64,000 bases of DNA from Astrothelium macrocarpum (lineage: Eukaryota; Ascomycota; Dothideomycetes; Trypetheliales; Trypetheliaceae): contig JAGEMR010000035.1 in assembly GCA_021030915.1 (NCBI GenBank), positions 186,001 to 250,000 on the forward strand, in the 5' to 3' direction. The notes under the pieces were generated by a model. It saw nothing but the letters and a program-made list of their open reading frames with translations. It was not told where the DNA came from and did not search any database. How positions within the stretch are numbered: the stretch's first letter is position 1; every line of letters starts with the position of its first letter. Positions 48,185-59,268 of the stretch are shown here, in pieces. Position numbers and translations under genes: made by a program.

Positions 48185-48747
48185 GAGGGTATTGTTGTAC
48201 ATATCCGGATTATGATTTTTAAGAGCAGGTATAAACAGCAAATGTACTGCTCCGTAAATGTTTGATTGGAAACTCAGATTTGTCTGAAAGTCTATCTGAC
48301 AAAGTTTTCTGGATCAGATGAAGTGATTCGTGTCACCGTGTTGTAGGTCCTATTCACCGCCAACAGGCATGGATCGCATTATTCGTATCATTCAATTCTA
48401 TCTCCCTCATTCATAACCTGCCATTGGCCGTCAAGGTTTTTGGGTATCTTCCATTCATAATGCCTTTCCTTCCGTATGCTTCATCACCCACAAGAAGAGA
48501 AAGGGTGGCCACATGCACCTTTGGCGGGCGACAAACACTTTTCCTCCCAACAACTCCCTGGGTCTGTAAGTATAGAACAGCGAAATAATCACATAATCAC
48601 CATCGTCGGCGAGCTCGAACACTCGCCACACCATTTCTGAGAACACCATTCACCGTCCTTCTATCCCGATGCATAAAACCCCAAGTCTCAATGTACCTGC
48701 AGAGAAATCCGAAGGATTAAAGAAATAAAAAAAGAGATGGACGGTTC
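48185..48747. other. Convergent 3' flanks of two genes
   Basis: About 560 bp between the tail-to-tail J protein and zinc-finger protein genes. It should contain both 3' UTRs. No gene is seen. Confidence 0.5.
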
Positions 48748-50326
48748 TTAACGAATATCTAGCTGAAACGGTTTAAACTTTCCTCCAATGGATCTGCATT
48801 TGGGGCAATTGCTCAACCGGCCGCGCTGCTGCTCAGCAACTAGTGCATCTACACAGTCACTGCACAATCCACAGATGCATTCAGTACAAGCGTAGCTTTC
48901 CCTAAGGATGCTCAAACGTCTACATGCAGCGCAGTAGATCTGAACAGGCTGCGAGTACTGTGGTGACGTGCTGAATTGAGGCGAAGAATCAGAGAGTCCT
49001 CGAGAATTCATGTGAAAGTTGGCGCCAGATTGTGATGACTCGATGGAAGACTCAACAGAAGAGAATGGTTGCATGTCGATTGCATCTGGCGGTGGAGGTG
49101 TTAGTGCAGTTTGTAAAGGTGAAGCTTTGTATCCATGTTGGAATTGGGTGCCTTGGACTTGACTAAAAGGCGGGAGCGAATTACGATTTTTGACTTGAGG
49201 TGATCCTGGTATCTGCCATGATATTTAGCTCAGCATCGATATTTATAGAAGTCATGACGTACTGGCGTCAGGTCTCGACTGTCCTCTTCAGTTGCGGAAG
49301 CAGCGGCCTCAATTAAATCGTGCCATCTCTTGTCGCTCTGACCTTCATTACCACTTGGCTCTGCCGAGTATGCCTTGCGTTCATAGCTCAACCTCTTTAT
49401 TTGGTCTCTTGATCTGTGTCTTTCGTGCTTTGGTTTGCGGGCTTGTGTAAGCGATGACTTTCGTGGTCGATTTGGTTTGAGAGCTCGTTGAATGGGTGGA
49501 AGAGAGGCAACTCGTTCAGGGGGTGATTTGGCTAGGGAGGACGGTAGTAAGTCTGGAATTTGCCCCGGACTTGCTCTTGCCGCAAACACATCATCCGCCA
49601 AAGTGGCCTGAAGACCAGTGTAAGGATAGTTGGGTTTATGTCGTCCATCCGTGTCAGAATACCGGTCCTGTCACAGACACATGACGTCAGTATATATTGA
49701 ATGAAAAGAATGGGCAAGATGCATGTACCTGCTCAGAATCATAATTGGGATCATAGTGATGGTTGTGAAGTTGTGCCAGGGCAGCGGCAGCACTTGCAGC
49801 GGGTAAGAGTGAGCCGCGTCGGTACTCGTCGGATGATCGCTGCTCAATCGATTGTGCTGTTTCATCACCGTAAAAGGATGGAAAGTTTTCTTGTCCATAG
49901 ACTGGTACGGATGAGTACAAGGATGGATCCATGGGTGAAGTGTCAAACGCACCCGATTGTTGTTGTTGTTCGAAGGCAGAATTGACTTGTGGCTGCGGCT
50001 GGGGTGGGTGTTGTGGGCGTTCATGGGGAGGAGTATTCACCATGAGCAGAAAGCTTTCTTCGGTTGCGGGAAGTTTAGGAATATAGTGTTCGGGATGGGC
50101 TCTGCGAATATGTTCTTGCATGGAACGGTATCGCTTTTCCTATTCACCCATGTGCTGTCAGTCCAAGCTCGGCCACCGTTTCGAAACACCACACAAGGGC
50201 AGCTACACGTACGCCGAGACAACGCTTCCGACACGCCGAGCCATCTTGATTCTTGAGAGGACAAACAACTTCATTGTTTGCGTCGGTCACGGAAAAGGAA
50301 CCTTGGAGTGAGGTTCGCGGCGGCAT
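48748..50326 (-). CDS. C2H2-like and RING-like zinc-binding protein
   Basis: Four exons, 50326-50213, 50139-49729, 49667-49263 and 49212-48748, with GT-AG introns of 50-73 bp, give 464 residues. Near the N-terminus an atypical C2H2 motif (Cys22, Cys32, His48, His53) leads into RRAHPEHYIPKLPATEESF, a signature I associate with a conserved but poorly studied fungal protein. The middle is low complexity, with Pro/Gln-rich and Ala/His-rich segments and then a basic stretch that could be a nuclear localisation signal. The C-terminus holds four CxxC pairs (404/407, 419/422, 427/430, 446/449) in a RING-like spacing. The combination suggests a nuclear or ubiquitin-related role, but no function is established here. 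It is divergent from the metallo-beta-lactamase-like gene. Confidence 0.85.
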
Positions 50327-51569
50327 GACCTCGAGCTGTTGCTACCCTATGGCGGGGCGGATGACGAAGTGTGTGTGCCAGTAGTGGGGAAGAATGGCCA
50401 CCTCAATTGAGGCTGGCGGCAAGCTCGTGAGCTCTGGAGCAAGACAGGCAACGTCAGAGACAGCTTCCCGCAGCTCCGGCAACGTCAATGCATGAGGGTG
50501 AGGAATCGCGTAGCTGTGCGCGAGGTGTGGAATGGTTGGTGATGTGAAGCGCAACCGAGCGGGGTGTTGAGTTGCCGAAAGGCCAGGATCAGCCTCAAAG
50601 CAGCGCTGGCCTTTATTCATTCCTTTCAGCTACGAAACATGGCCTCTGTTCCAAGGACGCCGTCATAGGCTGAGACTGCCCCTCCAAAGCTGAACACACC
50701 CCTGGGCCAGAGTGGCTGCCCGCCCTATGGCCCCAGCGGTTTGATGGCCGTGTCGCATCAAAGCTTGCTTTTGAGCTCGTGACAGCAGAGCTCCGGAGCA
50801 GCTCCTGCTGGCCCGATTGAGCAACGACAGCTCGAGAAACTTTCAAAAGCAATACGCGCTACAAGAATGTCTAGCTTCGTTGGTGCTCCATCTCGACCAC
50901 TTGTGCGCAATCCTCCACATCATGCCACATCGGCCCTCCAAGAAGCTCACGCAAGCTGAGAGCTTCTTGAGCCCGAGGCTGCCTGATGTGTCACTTTGGC
51001 CGAGTCCGCTGGCCACAGTGACCAGGTTACCCGGCATGTCGATTGGCTGGGTGTTGGACGAAGAATGCCCCTCGCCGTCGGAAGCGACCGGGATGGCAGC
51101 TGAATGGACGAATGGGAGCACAGGACTGAAGATTTGGAAGAAGAGCAGATGAAAAGCATGCAGGAACGCACCAGCAAAGACAGCAAAGGGCGAAAGAAGA
51201 GAGAAATGCATGGGTCATCTATGCAGATGGATGTGGAGGTCTGAAAGGATCGCCGCGACGCCTCATTCGATTGAGATCTGCAATCAGAACAGGGCGAAGA
51301 TAGCCGGGATGGCTACCATGCCGCTGGAATTGCTACTGCACTCTGACGTTTTGGTAGATGATGCTCCGCGCATGCATTCGAATAGCTCGTGTTCAGCATG
51401 AGAACTATTCGCCTTTACCCGTCCCCCCCTAGTTCATCATGTGGGTGATGTGTGTTTTGCGCTTTTACACTTTTACACTTTTCCTCGCCCTTCTTCCATT
51501 TGCGCCATCTCCCCCCTATCTACATTGGGATGAGCTGAATGCAAATCTCCAATCCTCTCTCCAATTGCA
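50327..51569. other. Divergent promoter region
   Basis: About 1.2 kb between two divergently transcribed genes. A minus-strand frame at 50843-51211 starts with a hydrophobic stretch resembling a signal peptide, but it has no other support and overlaps equally long frames on the plus strand. Confidence 0.45.
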
Positions 51570-52679
51570 ATGTCCGTCACTGTCAAAAGCCTGAATGCAG
51601 ACACTTCGTTTCTCCTTACCTTTTCGCCTCCAATCGCATTTCCCTCATCTCCAGGATTATTTCCGGGATCGTTTAGTATATTGATCGATCCTTGGATCCG
51701 TGGCTCTTCCAAAATCCTCAGTCCCAAATTTAACCACTCCTTTCACACCATACCACCATGCATTACCTCGCTTGCGCAAATTCCCCAACCAGACGTTGTC
51801 CTCGTCTCACAAGACAAGCCCGATCACTGCCACGAAGAGACTCTTCGTACGCTTTCTCCCCGTGCTGACACCATCATCCTCGGGACTCCTGCTGTCACCA
51901 AAAAGATACGAAGCTGGAATCATTTCGAGCCAGAATTCGTTGATTCACTCAAAACCTACAAAGATGACGATGAAAGCACCATCTATCGCATCACCATACC
52001 TCCTATATCTCCCTCTGGTTCTCCAGGCGTAGTCACCATTGCATTGATGCCAGCCAAGCGCGATCTCACAGGCCTTCACAACGCAATAGGAATCACGTAT
52101 CGCGCACCTTGCAGTGTTCTGTCTGCTCGGACGGGCTCGTACATTGATTTGCCTCCAACCCCTCCGGAATCCCCTATACGGCCAAGATCCGCTCAATCTG
52201 CGCGTCCAGCCACTCCTACTCGCCTCATCGCTGCTTCTCCTCGAACAATATACCCTTCTCCATACAACAATCGCGAAAAGACCATTTCCGTTCTGTACTC
52301 GCCCCATGGCGTGTCGTATAAAATCATCAAGCCCTACGTCTGTAGCCATCTCCTTGAAGAGGGTGCGCTACCATTGACATGTCTCTTGCATTCCTTTAAC
52401 CGGCTAGAGAATCCGTGGTATCTTGGCGGCGTAGTGGCAAATGGCGCTCTGGCTGGAGTGGAGTTGGCGCGGAATTTGTATGCCAAAACATGGATAAGTG
52501 CGCATGACGAGGAGAAAGAAAACAGGGGAATGGCCACAAAGAAAACCAAAGTCCAAAAGTATACAGTGAACGACATAGAAGGCCTGTTAGAAGGAAACGT
52601 AGCCGAAAATGGTGGAAAGCAGACCAGCTGTACCAAAGTCGTTAAGATGAGTGTTGGGGAAGAAATGAAGATTGAGTGA
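51570..52679 (+). CDS. Metallo-beta-lactamase superfamily-like protein
   Basis: One exon, 369 residues. The N-terminal half has the fold pattern of fungal metallo-hydrolase-like proteins: ILIDPWIRG, a strand PDVVLVSQDKPDHCHEETL and a later IILGTPAV. In true metallo-beta-lactamases the central motif is HxHxDH. Here it reads SQDKPDHCHE, so the first His is replaced and metal binding may be altered or lost. A Pro/Ser-rich insertion sits at about 190-230. No signal peptide is visible, so the protein is probably cytosolic. Relatives of this type are widespread in ascomycetes but have no agreed substrate. It converges on the enoyl-CoA hydratase gene with a 189-bp gap. Confidence 0.75.
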   Translation: MSVTVKSLNADTSFLLTFSPPIAFPSSPGLFPGSFSILIDPWIRGSSKILSPKFNHSFHTIPPCITSLAQIPQPDVVLVSQDKPDHCHEETLRTLSPRADTIILGTPAVTKKIRSWNHFEPEFVDSLKTYKDDDESTIYRITIPPISPSGSPGVVTIALMPAKRDLTGLHNAIGITYRAPCSVLSARTGSYIDLPPTPPESPIRPRSAQSARPATPTRLIAASPRTIYPSPYNNREKTISVLYSPHGVSYKIIKPYVCSHLLEEGALPLTCLLHSFNRLENPWYLGGVVANGALAGVELARNLYAKTWISAHDEEKENRGMATKKTKVQKYTVNDIEGLLEGNVAENGGKQTSCTKVVKMSVGEEMKIE

Positions 52680-52868
52680 ACAAAGCAGTCAGATCTTTCC
52701 GAATTCTCTTGCGAATGAATTCGCTTTTCATCACGAATCGCAGCCTCTGGACGATGCGGCAACCCATGACGGATTGATTCATCTGCGCGCCGTAACAAGG
52801 GCTCAGCTTGGCCACCGAAGCCTTGGGAATCATCTCCAACTCAAGCAATCAACCACTTCACTCCCCAC

Positions 52869-53943
52869 TCACCGCCCTTTATAAAGCGGCCTCCTCTTCT
52901 CCGCAAACGCCTTTAGCGCCTCATCTCGATCCTCCGTCTCCACGACCATCTCATACCATCTACTTTCTCCATCTTGTCCCTCGCCCCTCCTTGCACTCTC
53001 CACAGCCCCCAGCGCAGCTCTCGTCGCCACCGGCCCTCCCTCACAAATCTCGCGCGCCAACGCCACCGCCTCCGCCAACACCTTTTCTCCCGCACCCAGG
53101 CCCTTCCGCTCATCCTTCCCGTCTCCATCAGTCTCCACATCCACCACCCGCTCACACAACCCCATCGCCAGCGCCTCGAGCGCCCCGACCCGTCGACCCG
53201 TCAGGATGAGATCCCGTGCGCGCGATGCGCCAATCAGCGCGGGCAGGCGATACGTCCCGCCTGCGCCGGGGATGATGGCGAGCCGTGTTTCGGGCAGGCC
53301 AACGATCGTGGTGGAGCTGAAGATGCGCAGGTGCGTGCACAGCGCGAGTTCGAGGCCGCCGCCGAGGGCGGGTGCTGCGAGAGCGGAGAGCGTGGGGGTG
53401 GGGAGCGTGGCGAGGCGGGTGAAGGTGTGGCGGAGGGTGGTGAGGAAGGTGGTTGTTCTGTGTAGCAGTGAAAGACGGTGAGTACATTCTGGGCTTTTTG
53501 GTACGAATTGGAGGCAGGGGGGGGGGGGTTATGTAGATCAGATAGCTCGATTGCATGTTTGAGCAATCTGAAACAAGAGTAGAAACTTACTCCTCTCGAC
53601 TCATCCCTCTCCGCTCTTTCAAGTCCGCGCCCGCGCAGAAGCTCCCGTCTGCTGCACTCGCCAGCACCAACGCTCGCGTGGGTCCTAATCCATCTCCCTC
53701 GTCGTGAATCGCTTCGACCTCGCGTGTCAGCTCCGCTAGCAGCTGGCGAGAGATGGCATTGCGCGCTTCGGGACGATTGAGGCTCAGGATGCGAATATGG
53801 CCGCGGTGGGGAGCGGGGACGTCATTGACTTGGATTATGGGTTGAGCCGAGGAAGTTGAGTAGGCATTGGAGCGAGAGAGACAATGACGACAACACGGAA
53901 AGGAATTAGAGAGACGTTGACGAGGAGGGCGGGGTGGGCGCAT
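52869..53943 (-). CDS. Mitochondrial enoyl-CoA hydratase, methylglutaconyl-CoA hydratase (AUH) type
   Basis: Exons 53943-53591 and 53457-52869 flank a 133-bp intron, long for this genome, and give 313 residues. A basic Arg/Ser-rich presequence (MRPPRPPRQRLSNSF to about 32) suggests mitochondrial import. The crotonase fold is clear: LNRPEARNAIS, the oxyanion loop SFCAGADLKER (101-111), ALGGGLELAL with Glu154, and GLPETRLAIIPGAGGTYRL with Glu174. These two acidic residues are the general acid/base pair of hydratases. The GADLKERRGM segment is typical of AUH enzymes, which act in leucine breakdown. Simple fatty-acid enoyl-CoA hydratase activity is the alternative. The intron contains a run of at least ten Gs on the plus strand. 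Exon 2 is very GC-rich. Confidence 0.88.
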
Positions 53944-54842
53944 GGTTTGGAGATGGAAGAGGTTTTGTGGAGTGGAAGTTTGCTATTATGGGATGGAGAT
54001 GGCTGCCCTGGTCATCGACTCAGGGTCTAGCTTCAGCCACTGAAAGATACCTCTAACGCGGTCTTTCTGTGGCTGAAGCTAAACCTTGAAAACATGTTAT
54101 CTTTCACACGCGAGCCATCTACCCATTTACACCTTGTTTGCTCCTTTTATCAACTCTTCAGCGCTTCTGGTAACATGAGAGAGTCACCGTTTGCGAACGT
54201 TTGCAACTCAAACTTCTTAGCTGAATCCTAAGCGTCGCTCTTTTTAAGAGAGAGAAATCTTGAAACAAAAAAAGCTCTTTCGCTTTGGAGAATCTCAGCG
54301 GCCTTCACAATTGGATGATCTGAATTTGCAGATTGTCAGACCATCAGAATTACTAATGTATAGGTATCTAAATCCAAGCTGAGCTTTCTCCAACCAGATT
54401 CGATTTCGTGTCATTGGCGATTAGTCGTCCCGATTTCATCGCCTGAGGGATGGTGCAAAATCTTATTCGCTTGTTTGTACGAAACTGCAATCTGTTGATG
54501 CAGTGAGCCTTGTAATGAGGCTTCTTGTTGCTCAGATGAGCAGCAGCAGCCGTAGAAGCCGCAGAAATAGCTGCCTTCAATGACCCAAGCCTGCTCCAGG
54601 TCACGCACAGGAATTCTAAGCCGCATAGCGGTTCGGATTTAGCCTTGTCTACTCAAGTTCCATCAAGATAACAGCTCAAATACCAACCGGCTCTTCAAGA
54701 TGTCTCTTTACAGAGCCGAATCTATCGGACGGCTGCTCGATTCTCTTATGAACGAAACCTCCACGCCTACCGACGCTGTCGCCATACTTGAACTGTAGCA
54801 TGTTTACCGTCTCCCTGATCGTCGCAATATCCACAACCAACG
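53944..54842. other. Intergenic region with inverted repeats
   Basis: About 900 bp upstream of the hydratase. Apart from the inverted repeat pair described separately, only short frames without domains are present. Confidence 0.45.
54022..54106. repeat. Interleaved inverted repeats
   Basis: Arms 54022-54040 and 54069-54087 are inverted copies with 17 of 19 matches (GTGGCTGAAGCTA core). A second pair, 54041-54049 and 54098-54106, is an exact 9-bp inversion. The order is A-B-A'-B', so both hairpins cannot form as simple nested stems. Confidence 0.65.
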
Positions 54843-55100
54843 ATGCATCTCTTGGAATGTCAAAGCGATGGCGGCTTTCGCCTGATCAATGTCTTGATGA
54901 ATAGAAGGATCTTTCGATTACGTTATGCTACCCTTTCACACACGTGGAGCCAAGATATCGAAGAAGAGGTCACGCTCAAAGACATGGTGGATGGATCTAG
55001 GCGAAACAAATCCGGTTACAAGAGGATTAAGTTCTGCGGAGAAAAAGCTATCAAGGGTGGTTTAAATCTCTTTTGCATAAACAATTGTTGTACTATATAG
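54843..55100 (+). pseudogene. Truncated HET-domain gene
   Basis: An 85-residue frame preserves the first half of a HET domain: YATLSHTWS, EEVTLKDM, a GYKRIKFCGEKA block and LNLFCINNCCTI. In intact members the last block continues into the conserved ID-KS segment. Here a stop follows at once, consistent with loss of two bases at that point, and the downstream DNA drifts into AT-rich sequence with further stops. An intact member would go on for several hundred residues. It appears to be a remnant at the edge of the transposon-rich zone; the intact HET gene at 43873 is a separate, diverged member. Confidence 0.75.
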
Positions 55101-55473
55101 TCCCACAACCAATGACAATGCCATTCAAAAGCGGCCGTATATACTGCCGAAAATAATAGAAATTATTGTCTAACTTTAATAATTAAATTTGGTTGGACAA
55201 ATTTCAATTATTTACTCAATCATTTGGTTTTGGGATCTACGTTTTATTAACGCCTCATCTTTGAAAGAGGCTGAGATCGGGTCTTCTCTGAGCCATAGCT
55301 GAGCTTATCCTGAGCTAACTTGAGTCACAAGGTCTTGAAATCGGGCCAATATAGACCGCAGGGGTCAGAGGAGATGAGTGAGCGACAAACAGCCCGAGCC
55401 GAATATCCCCTCTCTCAGCAGATTATCCGTTTTGATCCACTCGCCAATATTCGTCCAAAGACATCTCTTGCAT
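55101..55473. other. AT-rich gap
   Basis: About 370 bp with an AT-rich core at 55140-55260, continuing the decay of the truncated HET gene. No gene is seen. Confidence 0.45.
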
Positions 55474-57722
55474 TTATCTATATTGTACTTCAACGAAGTG
55501 TCGTTCCTCGCTGCGTCGTTCCTCGCTGCGTCCTTCCTCGCGGTTAAGTATTCTATTTGTGCGATCAAAAGGGACCAACAGCCCAAGGGGAAACCCATAT
55601 TTTTGACAGATCTCGGTATTCAAATTATAAGAGACCTCGGTTACGTCCCAGAGATCGTCCACGAGCCTCGTCTCTAGACGATTGAGATGCAACTGTAATA
55701 TTCCGTCTGTCCATGGAGACATCGATCTCAGGCGTTCAAAGCGTTCGCGAAGCCTCCTCACTCTCGAAGCTGCGAAATCTAGCTCAGAGGCTATCTCGGC
55801 TGGTTCATCTTCGGAGGGCGTGTTAGACATCTCTCCCGGCCTACCGCAATTAGATGATTGCGACTGTCATATTCTGATACTTTTGCTGTTGCAAACTTAC
55901 CTTCTGCGCGACTCACTACGCGATTCACTGTCAGAGTTGACTGACTCGTACCATGGATCAACAGGGTGTATTCCCCAAATTTTGGTAACATGGTACTGTG
56001 GAGGAAGTTGCGCATTAGAGAGATAAGAGATGGTGGGTATTGATTCTACGAAATATATCAAAGGCGAAGAGTCGACCGGGGCATCAAAAATCATCTTGCG
56101 TATCCATTCTTGACAGCAGGCCAGTAGGACATCTCCAAAACTGAGCATAACCGGCTTCTTGTGATTATATTCAGTTGCGAATAGCTCTCCAAAGTCAAAT
56201 CCAATCTTATACTGGGGAGATGTCGTGATCCGGAGAGCCCTTGTAGCAGGGTCCAATGTAAGGAACCCATCCTCTATTGTACAATCATCATCTTTAGCCC
56301 TTTTCCTCATGGCTGACCTAAAGACTTTGCTGGTAAGAAACAGGACTGAACTATTTTGAGATGGGTCTTGGGGATCGGTTTTCTTCTTTGCAGTAGCTCT
56401 TTGATACAAGGGTCAAAGTCATAAAGGGCTTGAAGCCGCTTTCGACTGAACCGGTTACGGTAATCATCTGCTTCCAATAGATATCGTAGATCCTCGGGTA
56501 TCATGACATTGAAAAGGGTATGCAGTGCACTACTTAAATAATCGATGTCATCCCATAAGCTTGGAAACAGGGAATTGAAGAAGGATCCATGAGTATACTG
56601 TGGAAACATCAAACCGCGAGGGGAGGGTGGAATAGCGACTATCGCCAGAGCCAAAAGGTGCAAATCCGATTTCCAGAAAAACTGGCTCTGGGGGGCTCTA
56701 CTGTCGCTCTTGTAATAAGTATGGAGGTGCCAATCTGGAGAAATCTCTCTCTCAGCTTCTTTGATTTGAGGGCCGCAGGTGCTGTCCCTGTGATTTATCT
56801 CGTCTGGCGTCTGATCATATTCTGACCAGTACCACATGGGCTTCTTTCCCCCACAGAGAGCACGAGCCCATTGGATATAAGTGGAACCTTCTTCAGGGCG
56901 ATCGACCTCCTGGAAGCGATAGGCCTTTATCGGATCCCGTTTGAATCCCTTGCTTCGGTGTTCATCGACGCCTTCCTTGCCAAAGTCGAATATGCGACCA
57001 TCCTGAAGAGGTATGCATGCTAAGGACAGCCAGAATAACAACTCAAAAGGCACGCCATCAGGGTTTAGATGGCCTCGGCTCAATTGATCATGAGCTTTAA
57101 AATACAAGGTATCCGTATCAATGTCGGGCAGGAATTGTAAGCGACCTGTTATTCCATGTAGAATCATTGGATCGGGCCTAGTTTCCTCCTCTTCCTTATG
57201 TTGGAGGAGTCCGCGATGATCTAGACGGCCGCTTAAATGTCCGATTATTCGTCCTTCGTCGAGGCGGTGACCGTAACGACCGAATAGACCGATCACAAGA
57301 ATCCAGAATTTATGGACCGGAATTGCAGATCCGCTTCCTGAGGTGATTCTGAAATTTTTCGTTCTCTGATATTGTAACCCGTAGGCTTTTAGCATCCGAG
57401 CGAACATAAGCCAACTAGTCCTGGACGAAGGCTTATCGAGGATAGACTCATCACGTAATGTTTGCCAGCCCTTCAAAATCGGTGGCTGTACAAGATCGGG
57501 AATCTTTACTAATTGAAACAGCGATGGAGCAAATGAAGTGTTGAAGCCGCGTACTCTGGTTTCTTTTTCTGGATCGTCAATGGCATTCAATGAAAGGGCA
57601 TAATCGCTACGTTCCTTATAGATAGTACGTAGAGGTCCCCAAATTCCAACCAAAGCGATGACTGCCACGGCTGTTGCGATCCACGTGCCTATCAGACTTG
57701 TAATATCAGTCCCACTAGCCAT
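55474..57722 (-). CDS. Membrane-anchored fungal hypothetical protein
   Basis: Three exons, 57722-56408, 56345-55901 and 55840-55474, with introns of 62 and 60 bp, give 708 residues with phase kept. The first intron is placed because two overlapping frames meet at 56307-56409; splicing GTATC...TTCAG joins YDFDP to FLFLTSKVF. The N-terminus has one membrane helix (LIGTWIATAVAVIALVGIW, about 9-28). The rest is soluble, with Trp- and His-rich blocks and no domain I recognise. Proteins with this opening are, to my knowledge, common hypotheticals in ascomycetes. The C-terminus is rich in Arg and Glu and is encoded by a 15-bp repeat. A single-base frameshift instead of the intron is the main alternative. 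Confidence 0.68.
55498..55545 (-). repeat. 15-bp tandem repeat encoding an Arg-Ser-Glu-Glu-Arg tail
   Basis: About three copies of a 15-bp unit (plus strand TCGTTCCTCGCTGCG) lie in the last exon of the membrane-anchored hypothetical. The length keeps the frame. Confidence 0.75.
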
Positions 57723-58094
57723 CTAGAGCGCTTGAACTGAGTGTAGAAAGATAAAAGAGACGGGAGAGAAAAAACCTTGTGAGAGAACAGCGAAGAAGCT
57801 AATCGCAATCGAAAGTTCAGCCCCAATCTACACCGCCATCTCTTGCAGAAAATCATACAGGTACGGAGTACTTCACTACGGACTACGGAGGTGCAGTGCA
57901 AAAAATCCTGCGCATGCTGAACGAGCCAGCGACTGATTGTGCTCCGTGTGAGAAGATGCGCTGATCATCCCTACCGTATCAATCAGTTCGAAGTTCTATC
58001 TAAATCATATTCAATCCAGTAAACTTGAGCTAGAAAGTGTAACAATCAGTTAAGTTCAGATAGTAAGGTAAGCCGCAGGCATCCTAGCAAAATA
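57723..58094. other. Upstream flank of the hypothetical gene, ends at transposon insertion
   Basis: About 370 bp of normal composition that should contain the promoter of the minus-strand gene. It ends with the TA dinucleotide at 58093-58094, which is repeated on the far side of the transposon at 61615-61616. Confidence 0.5.
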
Positions 58095-58311
58095 CACTCG
58101 CAGGAACGTTGGGCGTCCCCTCCGCACCGCCGCTTCCCCGCACCCTCCGCACGACCAAATTTGTATGAGAATTCGGGATCAGCCTAGCACAAAAGTTTGG
58201 TGGTTGCTTTTTCAGCTGAAATTTGTTTATTTTGATGATTTGATCATTTGATTTTCTAATCTGATAATTTTGAAGCCGTTAATGTGGTGATGAGATTGAA
58301 ATGGTCCGAAA
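58095..58311 (+). repeat. Left terminal inverted repeat of the transposon
   Basis: It starts CACTCGCAGGAACG right after the TA target site. The first 58 bp match the right arm exactly and keep many CpG and CpA sites, so they are not RIP-mutated. Confidence 0.9.
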
Positions 58312-58510
58312 TATTGTTCTTATTTAATGTGTTATCGTCGTCACGTTTTTGAATTATAATGATCTTCCATAATATGATATTGCCCGAATTATTCATATAA
58401 TTATTCGAATAATAAAAAGGATCAAAAGGAATATCAAATTATATAATAGTCTTTTAAATCCAATTCATCATCACGGTCCTCCGCGAATTCTGATATCTGT
58501 TATTATTAAG

Positions 58511-59268
58511 ATTCTGGAGGAGCATTTTCTCACGAAATCTGGTATATATATCGATGAAATGGCTGAATGGATCTGGCAGCAGTTTGATATATTCATGGAT
58601 CCCTCACTGGTAATGAAAAGATTGTATCAGAACGGCTGGACGAGAAAAAAGATTAATATTCGTTTTTGAAATAATAAATTCAATAACTAATAAATTATTT
58701 GAAATGTTATCGAATAATAAAAGAATATTCTACTGAATTTCATAATAATCATATGATTATAATGATATAATATTTAATTGAATAATTGATGTATATTGAT
58801 GAGAATGGAATGAATTGATATATTGGATTTCATTTTTATGATCGAATATTAAAAGAATCGAAAATAATTCAACATTATTTTTTCAAATATAGATGATATT
58901 ATAATATTCTATCAGTATATATAATTAATAGAATTCTGGATTATTGGATTTACGAAAATTTAATAATAATTCAAATATTCATATATTGATTAAAGAAATC
59001 ATTATTATCAAAATATTTTTCATTTAATTCTGATAATCTATTATTAAATTCAATATTGATAATAAATAACACATTGATATATTATAATGAGAAAATAATT
59101 AATTTGATTATAAAATAATTCGGAATGAAATTAATATATTTATTTTCATATTCTTCTGATCTGAATCTGATTGAAAAATTCTTTTTTAAATTCAAAAATT
59201 TTATTAAAAAATATTATGAATTATATTCAGATTTAAAAGATTTTGATTTTATTGAATATTTAATTTGA
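58511..59268 (+). pseudogene. RIP-degraded Tc1/mariner (DDE) transposase
   Basis: From 58511 the frame reads ILEEHFLTKSGIYIDEMAEW and, further on, LYQNGWTRKK, the helix-turn-helix end of a Tc1-type transposase. After a frame change, YIDENG at about 58792-58809 matches the first catalytic aspartate block. At 59065 the second block reads NNT where active enzymes have Asp-Asn-Ala/Ser, so the catalytic Asp is Asn, a G-to-A change. At 59131-59175 the frame reads LIYLFSYSSDLNLIE, the classic Pro-Pro-Tyr-Ser-Pro-Asp-Leu-Asn-Pro-Ile-Glu block with each proline turned to Phe, Ser or Leu by C-to-T changes. Several stops interrupt the frame. The gene is clearly dead. Confidence 0.85.

Noticed and set aside
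50843..51211. 122-residue minus-strand frame with a hydrophobic start
   Set aside because: It sits in a divergent promoter, overlaps equally long plus-strand frames and has no second line of support.
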